Part shown: positions 31,638 to 38,981 of the stretch, one piece after another | How the letters are laid out: each line of letters starts with the position of its first letter | How positions within the stretch are numbered: the first letter of the stretch is position 1 | Assembly (NCBI GenBank): GCA_020692325.1 | Contig: JAIMKR010000006.1 | Coordinates: forward strand, 131,933 to 172,749 | Direction: 5' to 3' | DNA: 40,817 nucleotides | Source of the DNA: Desulfocurvus sp. | GTDB lineage: Bacteria > Desulfobacterota > Desulfovibrionia > Desulfovibrionales > Desulfovibrionaceae | Made by a program: the position numbers and the translations under genes | Notes under the pieces: generated by a model | Databases searched by the model: none | Told to the model about the DNA's origin: nothing | The model's input: only the letters and a program-made list of their open reading frames with translations

Positions 31638-32555
31638 TCAGGGTTCGCCGATGGCGCCCTCCGCCAGCCGCAGCACCTCCTCGGGATCGAAAGGCTTGCT
31701 CACCGTGGCCACGGCCTTGGGAATGGCCCTGTGGATGCCGGGCAGCCCGCTGATGACGATGACCGGGAGGTTCCGGTACTCCGGCATCCGGGAAAAGCGC
31801 TTGTAGAAGCGCGGCCCCCATTCCTCGGGCATCTCCAGATCCAGGGTGATGAGGTCGGGATTCTCGCGCAGGAGCACCTCCGTGGCCTCCACCCCGCCGC
31901 CGGCCGAACAGGTGGCGTAGCCCCGGTCGGCGAAGACCGTCACCAGGTATTCGACGATGTCCGGGTCATCGTCCACCACCATGATCTTCTTGGGCGCGCC
32001 GGGCTGGCGGACCGGTCCGGCGGCGACGATGGCCCGCCGCTGCCTCATGATGCGCCGCACGGCCCTGCGCCGGGCCGATGGATCGAGCACGGGCGGCGGC
32101 GGTATCTCCAGCTTGCGTCTGGTCTCGGCCTCCTTCCTGGAAATGCAGTTCAGCCCGTCATCCATGATGTCCTTGACCGTGACGGAGTCGAGCTTCTCGA
32201 ACATGGCCTGATCGGCGGCGATCCAGATGGCCCGCGTGAGGCAGTGCACCGAGCGCGGGCAGGAGAGCCGGTTGTGGCTGCACGTCAGTTCGGCGCTTTC
32301 GCCCTCCAGCACGCGCACCACGTCGCCCACGGTGATTTTCTCCGGTGGCATGGCCAGCATGTGGCCTCCCTCGCGCCCGCGCAGGCTCTTGACGATGCCC
32401 GCGCGTTGCAGCTCGCCCACCAACCGCTCGAGATACTTTGCGGAAATGTCCTGTCGCAAGGAGGTTTCGGCCATGGAGACCGGCCCATATTTCTCATGCT
32501 GGGCAATGTCGAGCACAAGCCGCATTCCGTACCGGCCCTTCGTCGTCAACCGCAT
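31638..32555 (-). CDS. Rrf2-family regulator fused to a receiver domain
   Basis: Predicted transcription factor of 305 residues that joins two usually separate proteins. Residues 1-135 are an Rrf2/IscR-type winged helix (MRLTTKGRYGMRLVLDIAQ; SLRGREGGHML) with three cysteines, C92-x6-C99-x5-C105, placed where IscR and NsrR bind an Fe-S cluster. A Pro/Arg-rich linker (about 145-188) leads to a complete receiver domain (189-300): acidic pocket VVDDDPD, phosphorylatable D239 in ITLDLEMP, S269 and K287. One continuous frame and AAGGAGG before ATG 32555 support a true fusion. D. vulgaris encodes Rrf1 (receiver) and Rrf2 as separate proteins that regulate the hmc operon. Here the fusion is divergent from tmc and probably regulates it (inferred). 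Confidence 0.9.
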   Translation of the reverse strand: MRLTTKGRYGMRLVLDIAQHEKYGPVSMAETSLRQDISAKYLERLVGELQRAGIVKSLRGREGGHMLAMPPEKITVGDVVRVLEGESAELTCSHNRLSCPRSVHCLTRAIWIAADQAMFEKLDSVTVKDIMDDGLNCISRKEAETRRKLEIPPPPVLDPSARRRAVRRIMRQRRAIVAAGPVRQPGAPKKIMVVDDDPDIVEYLVTVFADRGYATCSAGGGVEATEVLLRENPDLITLDLEMPEEWGPRFYKRFSRMPEYRNLPVIVISGLPGIHRAIPKAVATVSKPFDPEEVLRLAEGAIGEP

Positions 32556-32662
32556 CGACGCCCTCCTTGCTGGAAAAACTTCCAACCTCGCGGCGGGTTG
32601 CCGCATATGCGACCAAGTCACTCCACTTAAAATCACACGAGTTTGTAGCTGTACATGATATT

Positions 32663-32676
32663 TTGAACGTTTTCAA
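32663..32676. promoter_or_regulatory. Palindrome in the leader of the Rrf2-receiver gene
   Basis: TTGAA-N4-TTCAA (32663-32676) is an exact inverted repeat in the AT-rich divergent region, about 30 bases downstream of the -10 box assigned to the minus-strand promoter. It could be a regulator site, but small AT-rich palindromes also arise by chance. Confidence 0.3.
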
Positions 32677-32702
32677 CTCACACCAACACAATATGAATTG
32701 AA

Positions 32703-32731
32703 ATTATAAACATACTTTCAATGTATGTAAA
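32703..32731 (-). promoter_or_regulatory. Strong sigma-70 promoter of the Rrf2-receiver gene with inverted repeat in the spacer
   Basis: On the minus strand TTTACA (32731-32726), 17 bases, and a perfect TATAAT (32708-32703). The inverted repeat ACATAC-N7-GTATGT (32710-32728) fills the spacer and touches the -35 box, the place for an operator that blocks RNA polymerase. Autoregulation by the Rrf2 domain is a reasonable inference. The leader to ATG 32555 would be about 140 bases. Confidence 0.65.
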
Positions 32732-32764
32732 CGTTTTTCCCGAGATTTCGCTTCCCACAAAAAA

Positions 32765-32781
32765 AATACTGTGGCAGTATT
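32765..32781. promoter_or_regulatory. Perfect 17-bp palindrome upstream of tmcD
   Basis: AATACTG-N3-CAGTATT is an exact palindrome about 145 bases upstream of the tmcD start. Further half-sites follow: CAGTATT at 32823-32829 and GAGTATT at 32836-32842. This clustering suggests a regulator operator for the tmc operon. I could not assign a convincing -35/-10 pair for tmc; TATTAT at 32839-32844 is a possible -10 with a poor -35. The rest of 32556-32925 is AT-rich and has no gene. Confidence 0.5.
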
Positions 32782-32925
32782 GCACGCGAAACTTAAATCT
32801 GCGCATCGCCATATCGCATTAAACAGTATTCATGGCGAGTATTATGGATATGCAGATTTGCGTAACGCGAGTTCCGCACTGTGAGCACTTCAATACGCAC
32901 GGAGCGCGTGCGGAGGAGGAACGGC

Positions 32926-34185
32926 ATGCAGCCACCGACCTTGTGGGATTGGGAGACCGGACAAAAAGTGGTCCTTGCCTCCATTGAGCGCCCGGAGAAC
33001 TGCGCCTGGGTCGAGGAGCCCACCGTCTCCCCGGACGGCGAGCGCGTAGCCGTGCTGGCCAGCCTGGAGGCGGGCGGCTTCACCGCGCTGGTCAACGGCG
33101 AACCATGGGAAAACAGCTTCGACAAGGTTTGGCAGCCGCGCTTCAGCCCGGACGGCCGTTTCACCGCCATCGTGCAGCGTGACGGCATGTGGACCGTGGC
33201 CGTGGACGGACAGCCCTGGGAGGAAAACTTCGACTACGTGTGGAACACGCAATTCTCCGCCAGGGGCGACGTCGTCGCCGCCTGCATCCAGTCCGGCGGC
33301 GAATATGGCGTGTGCGCGGACGGACAGCCCTGGGAGAATCTTTTCGCGAACGGCAGCCAGCCCACCCTCACGGCCGACGGCAAGTCCGCCGCGCTTGTTG
33401 TGCAGACAGCCTCCCTCAAGCCCGCGGATCTGGACGCCTTCCAGGCCGGCGTGTTCAGCGTGGCCGTGAACGGCCAGGCCTGGGACGCGACCTTCGTCAA
33501 CTGCTGGACCCCGGAGTTCGACGCCCAGGGCGCGCATGTGGCCGCGCAGGTGCGCACCACACTCTACGACTACACCATCGCCGTGGACGGCAGGATCTGG
33601 AGCGAAAGCTACGACTGCATGTGGGAGCCGCGCTTCAATCCCGCCACGGGCAAGGTGGTGGCCCCGGTGCGCGCCAAGGGCGCGTGGGGGCTGGCGCAGG
33701 ACGGCCAGATCATTTGGGAGCCCGTCTTCGCGCAGTGCTGGCACCAGGTCATCAGCCAGGACGGCAGGAACATCGCGGCCATCGTGGCCCCCGCGTTCGG
33801 CGAGTTCACCGTGGCCGTGAACGCCAAGCCCTGGTCCATCCGCTTCCCCGAAGTGACGGATCTGGTCATCGGCCGGGGGGGCGAGCGCGTGGCCGCCCTG
33901 GGCAACAAGGAAAACGCCGAATGGCGCGTGCTGGTGGACGGGCGGACCTGGCCCGGCGTGTGGGACATGGCCTGGCGGCCGGTCATCGGACCCGACGGCG
34001 CGCACGTGGCCGTGAAGGTGGAAAAGAATGGCAGGCAGTCGCTGCTGGTGGACGGCCGCCCATACCCGCGCGAGTTCGACCGGCTCTGCGATCCCGTCTT
34101 CAGCCCCGACGGCGCGAAGCTGCTCATCCGCGCCATCGACAAGGGCGCCTGCGTACGCATCGTGGCCGACGTGGCCCAGGCCTGA
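32926..34185 (+). CDS. tmcD: Tmc complex subunit D, Trp-rich repeat protein
   Basis: Protein of 419 residues built from about nine repeats of roughly 40-50 residues, each with a core like V(D/N)GxPWxxxFDxxW, for example at VNGEPWENSFDKVW, VDGQPWEENFDYVW and VNGQAWDATFVNCW. The pattern suggests a beta-propeller-like fold and matches the tryptophan-rich TmcD subunit of the Desulfovibrio transmembrane complex that links periplasmic cytochrome c3 to the cytoplasm. There is no signal peptide or membrane helix, so a cytoplasmic position is expected. I choose ATG 32926, preceded by GGAGGAGGA, over GTG 32881. It is the first gene of the tmc operon here. Confidence 0.82.
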   Translation: MQPPTLWDWETGQKVVLASIERPENCAWVEEPTVSPDGERVAVLASLEAGGFTALVNGEPWENSFDKVWQPRFSPDGRFTAIVQRDGMWTVAVDGQPWEENFDYVWNTQFSARGDVVAACIQSGGEYGVCADGQPWENLFANGSQPTLTADGKSAALVVQTASLKPADLDAFQAGVFSVAVNGQAWDATFVNCWTPEFDAQGAHVAAQVRTTLYDYTIAVDGRIWSESYDCMWEPRFNPATGKVVAPVRAKGAWGLAQDGQIIWEPVFAQCWHQVISQDGRNIAAIVAPAFGEFTVAVNAKPWSIRFPEVTDLVIGRGGERVAALGNKENAEWRVLVDGRTWPGVWDMAWRPVIGPDGAHVAVKVEKNGRQSLLVDGRPYPREFDRLCDPVFSPDGAKLLIRAIDKGACVRIVADVAQA

Positions 34186-34206
34186 TCCCGGCAAGGAGGA
34201 CAGCAC

Positions 34207-34866
34207 ATGAACGCCGCATACCAATTCGTCACCGGGCCGCTGGCCTGGGCCGCCTGGGGGATCTTCCTCCTGGGATCAGCCTGGCGTCTCGTCGCCATGT
34301 ACCGGCTGGCGAGAAAGAAGGACGCCTCAGCCATCGCCTACATGAGCTGGGGCTACTCCCTGCGCTCCATCGTCAACTGGCTCATCCCCTTCAACGCGCT
34401 GGGCTGGCGCAAGAACCCGGCCATGACCATCGCCACCTTCGCCTTCCACGTCTGCCTCATCGCCACGCCCGTCTTTCTGGTGGCGCACGTGATGTTGTGG
34501 GACCAGGCCTTCGGCGTGCGCTACGCCACCATTCCCGACGCCGCGGCCGATGGCATGACCATGCTGGTCATCGCCGCCTGCCTGTTCTTCGCCGGCCGGC
34601 GGCTGGCCATGCCCGACGTGCGCGCCATCACCACGCCCAAGGACTGGTTCGCCCTGGCCATCGTGCTTGCGCCGTTCCTCACGGGATTTCTGGCCTACCA
34701 TCAGGCCATCGACTATGACACGATGATCGTCCTGCACGTGGTGACCGGCGAGATCATGCTCGCCGCGATTCCCTTCACCCGGCTGTCGCACATGGTCTTC
34801 GCCGTGTTCACCCGCGCCTACATGGGCTCGGAGTTCGGCGGCGTGCGCCACGCGCGCGACTGGTGA
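34207..34866 (+). CDS. tmcC: Tmc complex subunit C, integral membrane cytochrome b-like protein
   Basis: Inner-membrane protein of 219 residues with about five helices (starting near 13, 75, 114, 148 and 175). Histidines inside helices, including HVCLIATPVFLVAH (helix 2) and the LHVVTGE segment with LSHMVF near the end, could ligate two b-type hemes as in NarI- and DsrM-like cytochromes. It would pass electrons across the membrane between TmcA and TmcB. AAGGAGG precedes the start, and the gaps to tmcD and tmcB are 21 and 22 bases, so one operon is likely. Confidence 0.86.
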   Translation: MNAAYQFVTGPLAWAAWGIFLLGSAWRLVAMYRLARKKDASAIAYMSWGYSLRSIVNWLIPFNALGWRKNPAMTIATFAFHVCLIATPVFLVAHVMLWDQAFGVRYATIPDAAADGMTMLVIAACLFFAGRRLAMPDVRAITTPKDWFALAIVLAPFLTGFLAYHQAIDYDTMIVLHVVTGEIMLAAIPFTRLSHMVFAVFTRAYMGSEFGGVRHARDW

Positions 34867-34888
34867 GCCCCCAAGGAGGAATGAGAAC

Positions 34889-36208
34889 ATGGGCATTCAA
34901 GACAGACTCATCGAGGACGTGGGGCTTCGGCGCGGGGTTTCCCGGCTCACGCCGGAAAAAATCGAAACGGTCGTGCGCTCCGTCATGGCCAGCGAGGCCG
35001 GCGCGCGGCTCAAGGCCTACAGCGAGACCTGCATGCGCTGCGGCATGTGCGCCAAGGGCTGCCACTTCGCGCTCTCGCACCCGGACGACCCCAGCTACAC
35101 CCCCGCCGCCAAGGTCGCCCAGACCATGGGCGTGCTGCTCAAAACCGGCGGCCGCGTCGATCCCGGAACATTCTACGGCATCGCCCAGCTGGCCTACACC
35201 GAATGCAACCTGTGCAAGCGCTGCGTGCACTACTGCCCCATCGGCATCGACACCGGCTTCATCATGAGCATGGTGCGGCGCATCTGCCACAAGCTCGGCG
35301 TCACGCCGCAGTACATCCAGGACACCGCGCACTCCCACTCCACCACCTTCAACCAGATGTGGGTGAAGGACGACGAATGGATCGACACCCTGCAATGGCA
35401 GGAGGACGAGGCCCGCGACGAATTCCCCGGCCTGCGCATTCCGCTCGATAAGGAGGGCGCGGAGATCTACTACTCGGTCATCGCGCCCGAGCCCAAGTTC
35501 CGCACCCAGCTCATCTACCAGGCCGCGGCCATCTTCAACGCCGCCGGCGTGGACTGGACCATGCCCTCCCAGCCCGGCTGGGATAACTCGGACATGTGCA
35601 TGTTCACCGGCGACTTCGAGATGATGGGCCGGCTCAAGCGCCGCCACTTCGAGAGCGCGTAGAAACTCAAGGTCAAGCGCATCGTCATGGGCGAATGCGG
35701 CCACGCCTTCCGCTCCGTGTACGACAACGGCAACCGCTGGGTGGGCTGGAAATGGCATCCGGTTCCGGTGTACCACTCCATAGAATTCTTCTGGGAGCTC
35801 ATGCGCGACGGCAAAATCAAGCTGGCCAAGAAGTACCCCGGCCCGGTCACCGTGCACGACCCCTGCAACGTGGTGCGCGGCCGCGGCCTGCACGAGAAGC
35901 TGCGCGAGCTGGTGCGCTTCCTGGTCGAGGGCGGCATCGTGGAGACGGCCTCCAACCGCGAGCACAACCTGTGCTGCACGGCAGGCGGCGGCGTCATCAA
36001 CTGCGGGCCCCCGTTCAAGAACGTGCGCGTGGAGGGCAGCAAGGCCAAGGCCGAGGAGCTGCGCGCCACCGGCGTGAAGACCATCGTCGCCCCCTGCCAC
36101 AACTGCCACGGTGGCCTGGAGGACACGGTGCACAGCTACAAGCTGGGCATGGACATCAAGTTCCTCAGCGACATCATCTACGAATGCATGGTCAAACCCG
36201 AGGCCTAG
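34889..36208 (+). pseudogene. tmcB: Tmc complex subunit B (HdrD-like Fe-S/CCG protein) interrupted by an in-frame TAG
   Basis: The intact frame would encode 439 residues. The N-terminal part has two [4Fe-4S] motifs: C48/C51/C54/C58 (CMRCGMCAKGC) and C106/C109/C112/C116 (CNLCKRCVHYC). A TAG at 35660-35662 (codon 258) then interrupts between HFESA and KLKVKRIVMGECGHAF. The same frame continues for 181 sense codons to TAG 36206-36208, with the CCG-type cysteines C326, C362-C363 and C403/C406 (PCHNC). CCG domains of HdrD-like proteins bind the catalytic non-cubane cluster, so the truncated product (34889-35659) would lack it. Translation could restart at ATG 35687, but no good ribosome site precedes it. 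A C-to-T change from CAG is the simplest origin; a sequencing error is possible; recoding is less likely. Confidence 0.85.
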
Positions 36209-36219
36209 GAGGAAACGCC

Positions 36220-36597
36220 ATGAAACGTTCGCTCCCGATCCTGCTGGCCGTCGCGCTGGTCGCAGCGTTGTCCCAGGCGGCCCTTTCGCAGGAAAACATC
36301 AAGTCCCTGGCGCCCGAGGCCTTCGGCAAGCTCACCCGTCCGCCCGCGCGATTCAACCACGACCAGCATAACGAGAAGGCCGGCCTCACCGACTGCGTGG
36401 TCTGCCACCACGGCGGATCGGACGGTAAAATCGACAGGAGCGCCTCCACCGAGGGCACGCCCTGCGCCGAATGCCACAAGGTGAAGCCCGCAGGCAGGAG
36501 CACGGGACTCATGAACGCCTACCACAAGCAGTGCATCGGCTGCCACAAGGCCAGGGGCAAGGGGCCGCTGGCCTGCGGCCAGTGCCACAAGCGCTGA
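36220..36597 (+). CDS. tmcA: Tmc complex subunit A, type II tetraheme cytochrome c3
   Basis: Periplasmic cytochrome of 125 residues. The signal peptide MKRSLPILLAVALVAALSQA ends near ALSQ. The mature part has four heme c motifs CxxCH: CVVCH, CAECH, CIGCH and CGQCH. FNHDQHNEKAG holds additional histidines for axial ligation, the typical cytochrome c3 start. It accepts electrons from type I cytochrome c3 and hydrogenase and passes them to TmcC/TmcB (family knowledge). AGGAGG precedes the ATG, 11 bases after the tmcB end, so tmcA is in the same operon. Confidence 0.93.
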   Translation: MKRSLPILLAVALVAALSQAALSQENIKSLAPEAFGKLTRPPARFNHDQHNEKAGLTDCVVCHHGGSDGKIDRSASTEGTPCAECHKVKPAGRSTGLMNAYHKQCIGCHKARGKGPLACGQCHKR

Positions 36598-36605
36598 TTC
36601 ATCCT

Positions 36606-36639
36606 CCGGGCCGACGGAACGCGCGCTCCGCCGGCCCGG
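36606..36639 (+). terminator. Hairpin after tmcA
   Basis: CCGGGCCG-a-CGGA (36606-36618) pairs with TCCG-c-CGGCCCGG (36627-36639), with one mismatch and an 8-base loop. There is no T-run. It may end or attenuate the tmc transcript before the kinase gene, so the kinase could be expressed at a lower level than tmcA. Confidence 0.45.
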
Positions 36640-36683
36640 TTCCGCAACCGCGCGCGAGGGGGCCCGAGCCGAGGGGAAGGGAA

Positions 36684-38981
36684 ATGCGCAATCCCTGGGA
36701 CATCATCCGCAAGAGCCTGGCCCTCAAGCTCATCGCCACGGCGGGCCTGTCGCTGGTCGTCAGCGTGGCCGCCCTGTCCTACTTCGCCATCAGCCATCAG
36801 GAGGACATCCTCATGAGCTACGTGGTGTCCGAGGCCGACCGTCTGTGCACCACCATCAAGCTCGGCACGCGCTACGCCATGATGGTCAACGCGCGCGAGG
36901 ACCTCGACCAGATCACCACCAACATCGGCTCGCAAAAGGAAATCCAGGCCATCCGCATCTACAACAAGGTCGGGCAGGTGAAATTCTCCAACAACCCCGA
37001 GGAGAAGGACACCGTCATCGACACACGCGACCGCATCTGCCACGTCTGCCACCAGTCCACGACCCCGCCGGCCGACCTCCCGCTGCGAAACCGCGTGCGC
37101 ATCTTCACCGGGCCCGACGGCGTGCGCCGGCTGGGCGTCATCAGCCCCATCCAAAACGAGCCCGGCTGCTCCGGCGGCTGCCACTTCCACCCGCCGGACA
37201 AGAAAGTCCTCGGCGTCATCGACGTGGTGGTGTCGCTCGCGCCCACCGACCGCGAGATCGCCTCGTTCCAGACGCGCAGCGTGGCTTTCACGGTCATCGT
37301 GCTGCTCGGGGTGGGGCTGGTCATCTTCATCTTCATGGGCCGCTTCGTCATCCGGCCCATCCGCCGGCTCATCACCGGGGCCACCCTCATCGCCGAGGGC
37401 GGCCAGTGCTCCAGCATCGACATCGACCAGGCCGACGAGATGGGCACGCTGGTGCACACCATCGAACGCATGGGCAAGAGCATCAGCGAGAAGCAGATCG
37501 AGCTCAACCGCCAGCGCGACGAGTATCAGACCCTGTTCTCGCTTGTGCCGTGCATCATCACCGTGCAGGACCGCGACTTCAAACTGCTGCGCTACAACAA
37601 GGACTTTCAGGAGAAGTTCCGGCCACAACCCGGCGACACCTGCTTCCACGCCTACAAGGGCCGCAGCAGCAAGTGCCCCAACTGCCCCGTGGTCAAGACC
37701 TTCGAGACCGGGCGCTCGTACTCCGGCGAGGAGAGCGGCGTGGACGCCACCGGGGCAATGCGCCACTGGATCGTCACCAGCTCGCCCGTCAAGAACGACG
37801 CGGGCGAGGTGGTGGCCGCCATGGAGATGTGCCTGGACATCACCAGCCGCAAGCAGCTGGAGGACAAGCTGGAGAAGAGCGAGCGCAAGTACCTGGCCAT
37901 TTTCAAGAACATTCCGAATCCGGTCTTCGTGCTCGACGCCGCCACCCTGACCATCCTTGACTGCAACGAGTCCGTGCAGCCGGTGTACGGCTTCGAGAAG
38001 GCGGAGCTCGTCGGCCAAAGCTTCCTCATGCTGTTCCCCGAGCGGGAACGCGAGGCCATGCAGCCCCGCCTGCGCGAAAACGCCCTGTTCGACCGCGTCA
38101 TCAACGTGGCCAAGGACGGCCGGCGGTTGTTCGTCACGGTGCGCCTCTCCCCCTCGGAATTCAGCGGCCAGCGCGTGCTGCTCGCCACCACCAGCGACAT
38201 GACCAAGCGCCTGGAGACCGAGCAGCAGCTCATCCAGGCCTCGAAAATGGCCACGCTGGGCGAAATGGCCACGGGCATGGCCCACGAGCTGAACCAGCCG
38301 CTGTCCGTCATCAAGACCGGGGCCAGCTTCATCAAGCGCAAGGTGGACCGCGGCGAGGACATCGACCGGGCCATCCTGGCCACACTCACCGCCGAGATCG
38401 ACTCCCACGTGGACCGCGCCAGCCGCATCATCAACCACCTCCGCGAGTTCGGCCGCAAGCCGGACATGCAGTTCGGTCCGGTGGACGCGGGCGGCGTGCT
38501 GCGCCGCGCCCTGGACATCTTCAGCCAGCAGCTCAAGCTGCGCGAGATCGAGGTGGTGATGGACATCGACGCCGACCTGCCCCCGGTGAGCGCCGACGCC
38601 GGCCGCCTGGAGCAGGTGTTCATCAACATGCTCATCAACGCGCGCGACGCCATAGAGGACAAGTGGAAGGCCGCCGCCGGGCGCGGGGAGACGCCGGAGG
38701 GCGGCAAGCGCATCACCCTCGCGGCGCACCGTGCCGGGAACGCGGTGCTGGTGGCCATCGCGGACACGGGCGCGGGCATCCCCCCCGGCGTGCGCGAAAA
38801 GATCTTCGAACCCTTCTTCACCACCAAGCCCGTGGGCAAGGGCACCGGGCTCGGGCTGTCCATCAGCTACGGCATCGTCAAGGACTGCGGCGGCTCCATC
38901 GACGTGGTCTCCGAGCCGGGCGGCGGCGCGCGCTTCGACATCACCCTGCCCCTGGCCGGGACGGAGGCGACGGAACAATGA
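36684..38981 (+). CDS. Sensor histidine kinase with periplasmic heme-type motifs
   Basis: Kinase of 765 residues. TM1 (about 13-35) and TM2 (about 200-223) flank a periplasmic domain of roughly 165 residues with C119-H-V-C122-H123, a canonical CxxCH heme c site, and C162-S-G-G-C166-H167-F-H169, a CxxxCH variant. HAMP (about 220-275) and two PAS domains follow; the first carries C320, C331 and C334 (KCPNCPV). HisKA has H534 in GMAHELNQPLSVI, and the HATPase (about 620-755) has NMLINARDAIED and GLGLSISYGIV. The domain probably senses periplasmic redox state. The gene lies just after tmcA and overlaps the next gene by four bases (ATGA). Confidence 0.88.
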   Translation: MRNPWDIIRKSLALKLIATAGLSLVVSVAALSYFAISHQEDILMSYVVSEADRLCTTIKLGTRYAMMVNAREDLDQITTNIGSQKEIQAIRIYNKVGQVKFSNNPEEKDTVIDTRDRICHVCHQSTTPPADLPLRNRVRIFTGPDGVRRLGVISPIQNEPGCSGGCHFHPPDKKVLGVIDVVVSLAPTDREIASFQTRSVAFTVIVLLGVGLVIFIFMGRFVIRPIRRLITGATLIAEGGQCSSIDIDQADEMGTLVHTIERMGKSISEKQIELNRQRDEYQTLFSLVPCIITVQDRDFKLLRYNKDFQEKFRPQPGDTCFHAYKGRSSKCPNCPVVKTFETGRSYSGEESGVDATGAMRHWIVTSSPVKNDAGEVVAAMEMCLDITSRKQLEDKLEKSERKYLAIFKNIPNPVFVLDAATLTILDCNESVQPVYGFEKAELVGQSFLMLFPEREREAMQPRLRENALFDRVINVAKDGRRLFVTVRLSPSEFSGQRVLLATTSDMTKRLETEQQLIQASKMATLGEMATGMAHELNQPLSVIKTGASFIKRKVDRGEDIDRAILATLTAEIDSHVDRASRIINHLREFGRKPDMQFGPVDAGGVLRRALDIFSQQLKLREIEVVMDIDADLPPVSADAGRLEQVFINMLINARDAIEDKWKAAAGRGETPEGGKRITLAAHRAGNAVLVAIADTGAGIPPGVREKIFEPFFTTKPVGKGTGLGLSISYGIVKDCGGSIDVVSEPGGGARFDITLPLAGTEATEQ

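Noticed and set aside
32772-32785. Sigma-54 promoter (TGGCA...TTGCA) upstream of tmc
   Set aside because: The two elements are only 12 bases long in total, three bases shorter than the required GG-N10-GC spacing.
35660-35662. Pyrrolysine as the meaning of the tmcB TAG
   Set aside because: TAG is a normal stop for many genes in the window and no pyl gene is visible. I keep it only as a low-probability alternative in the main finding.
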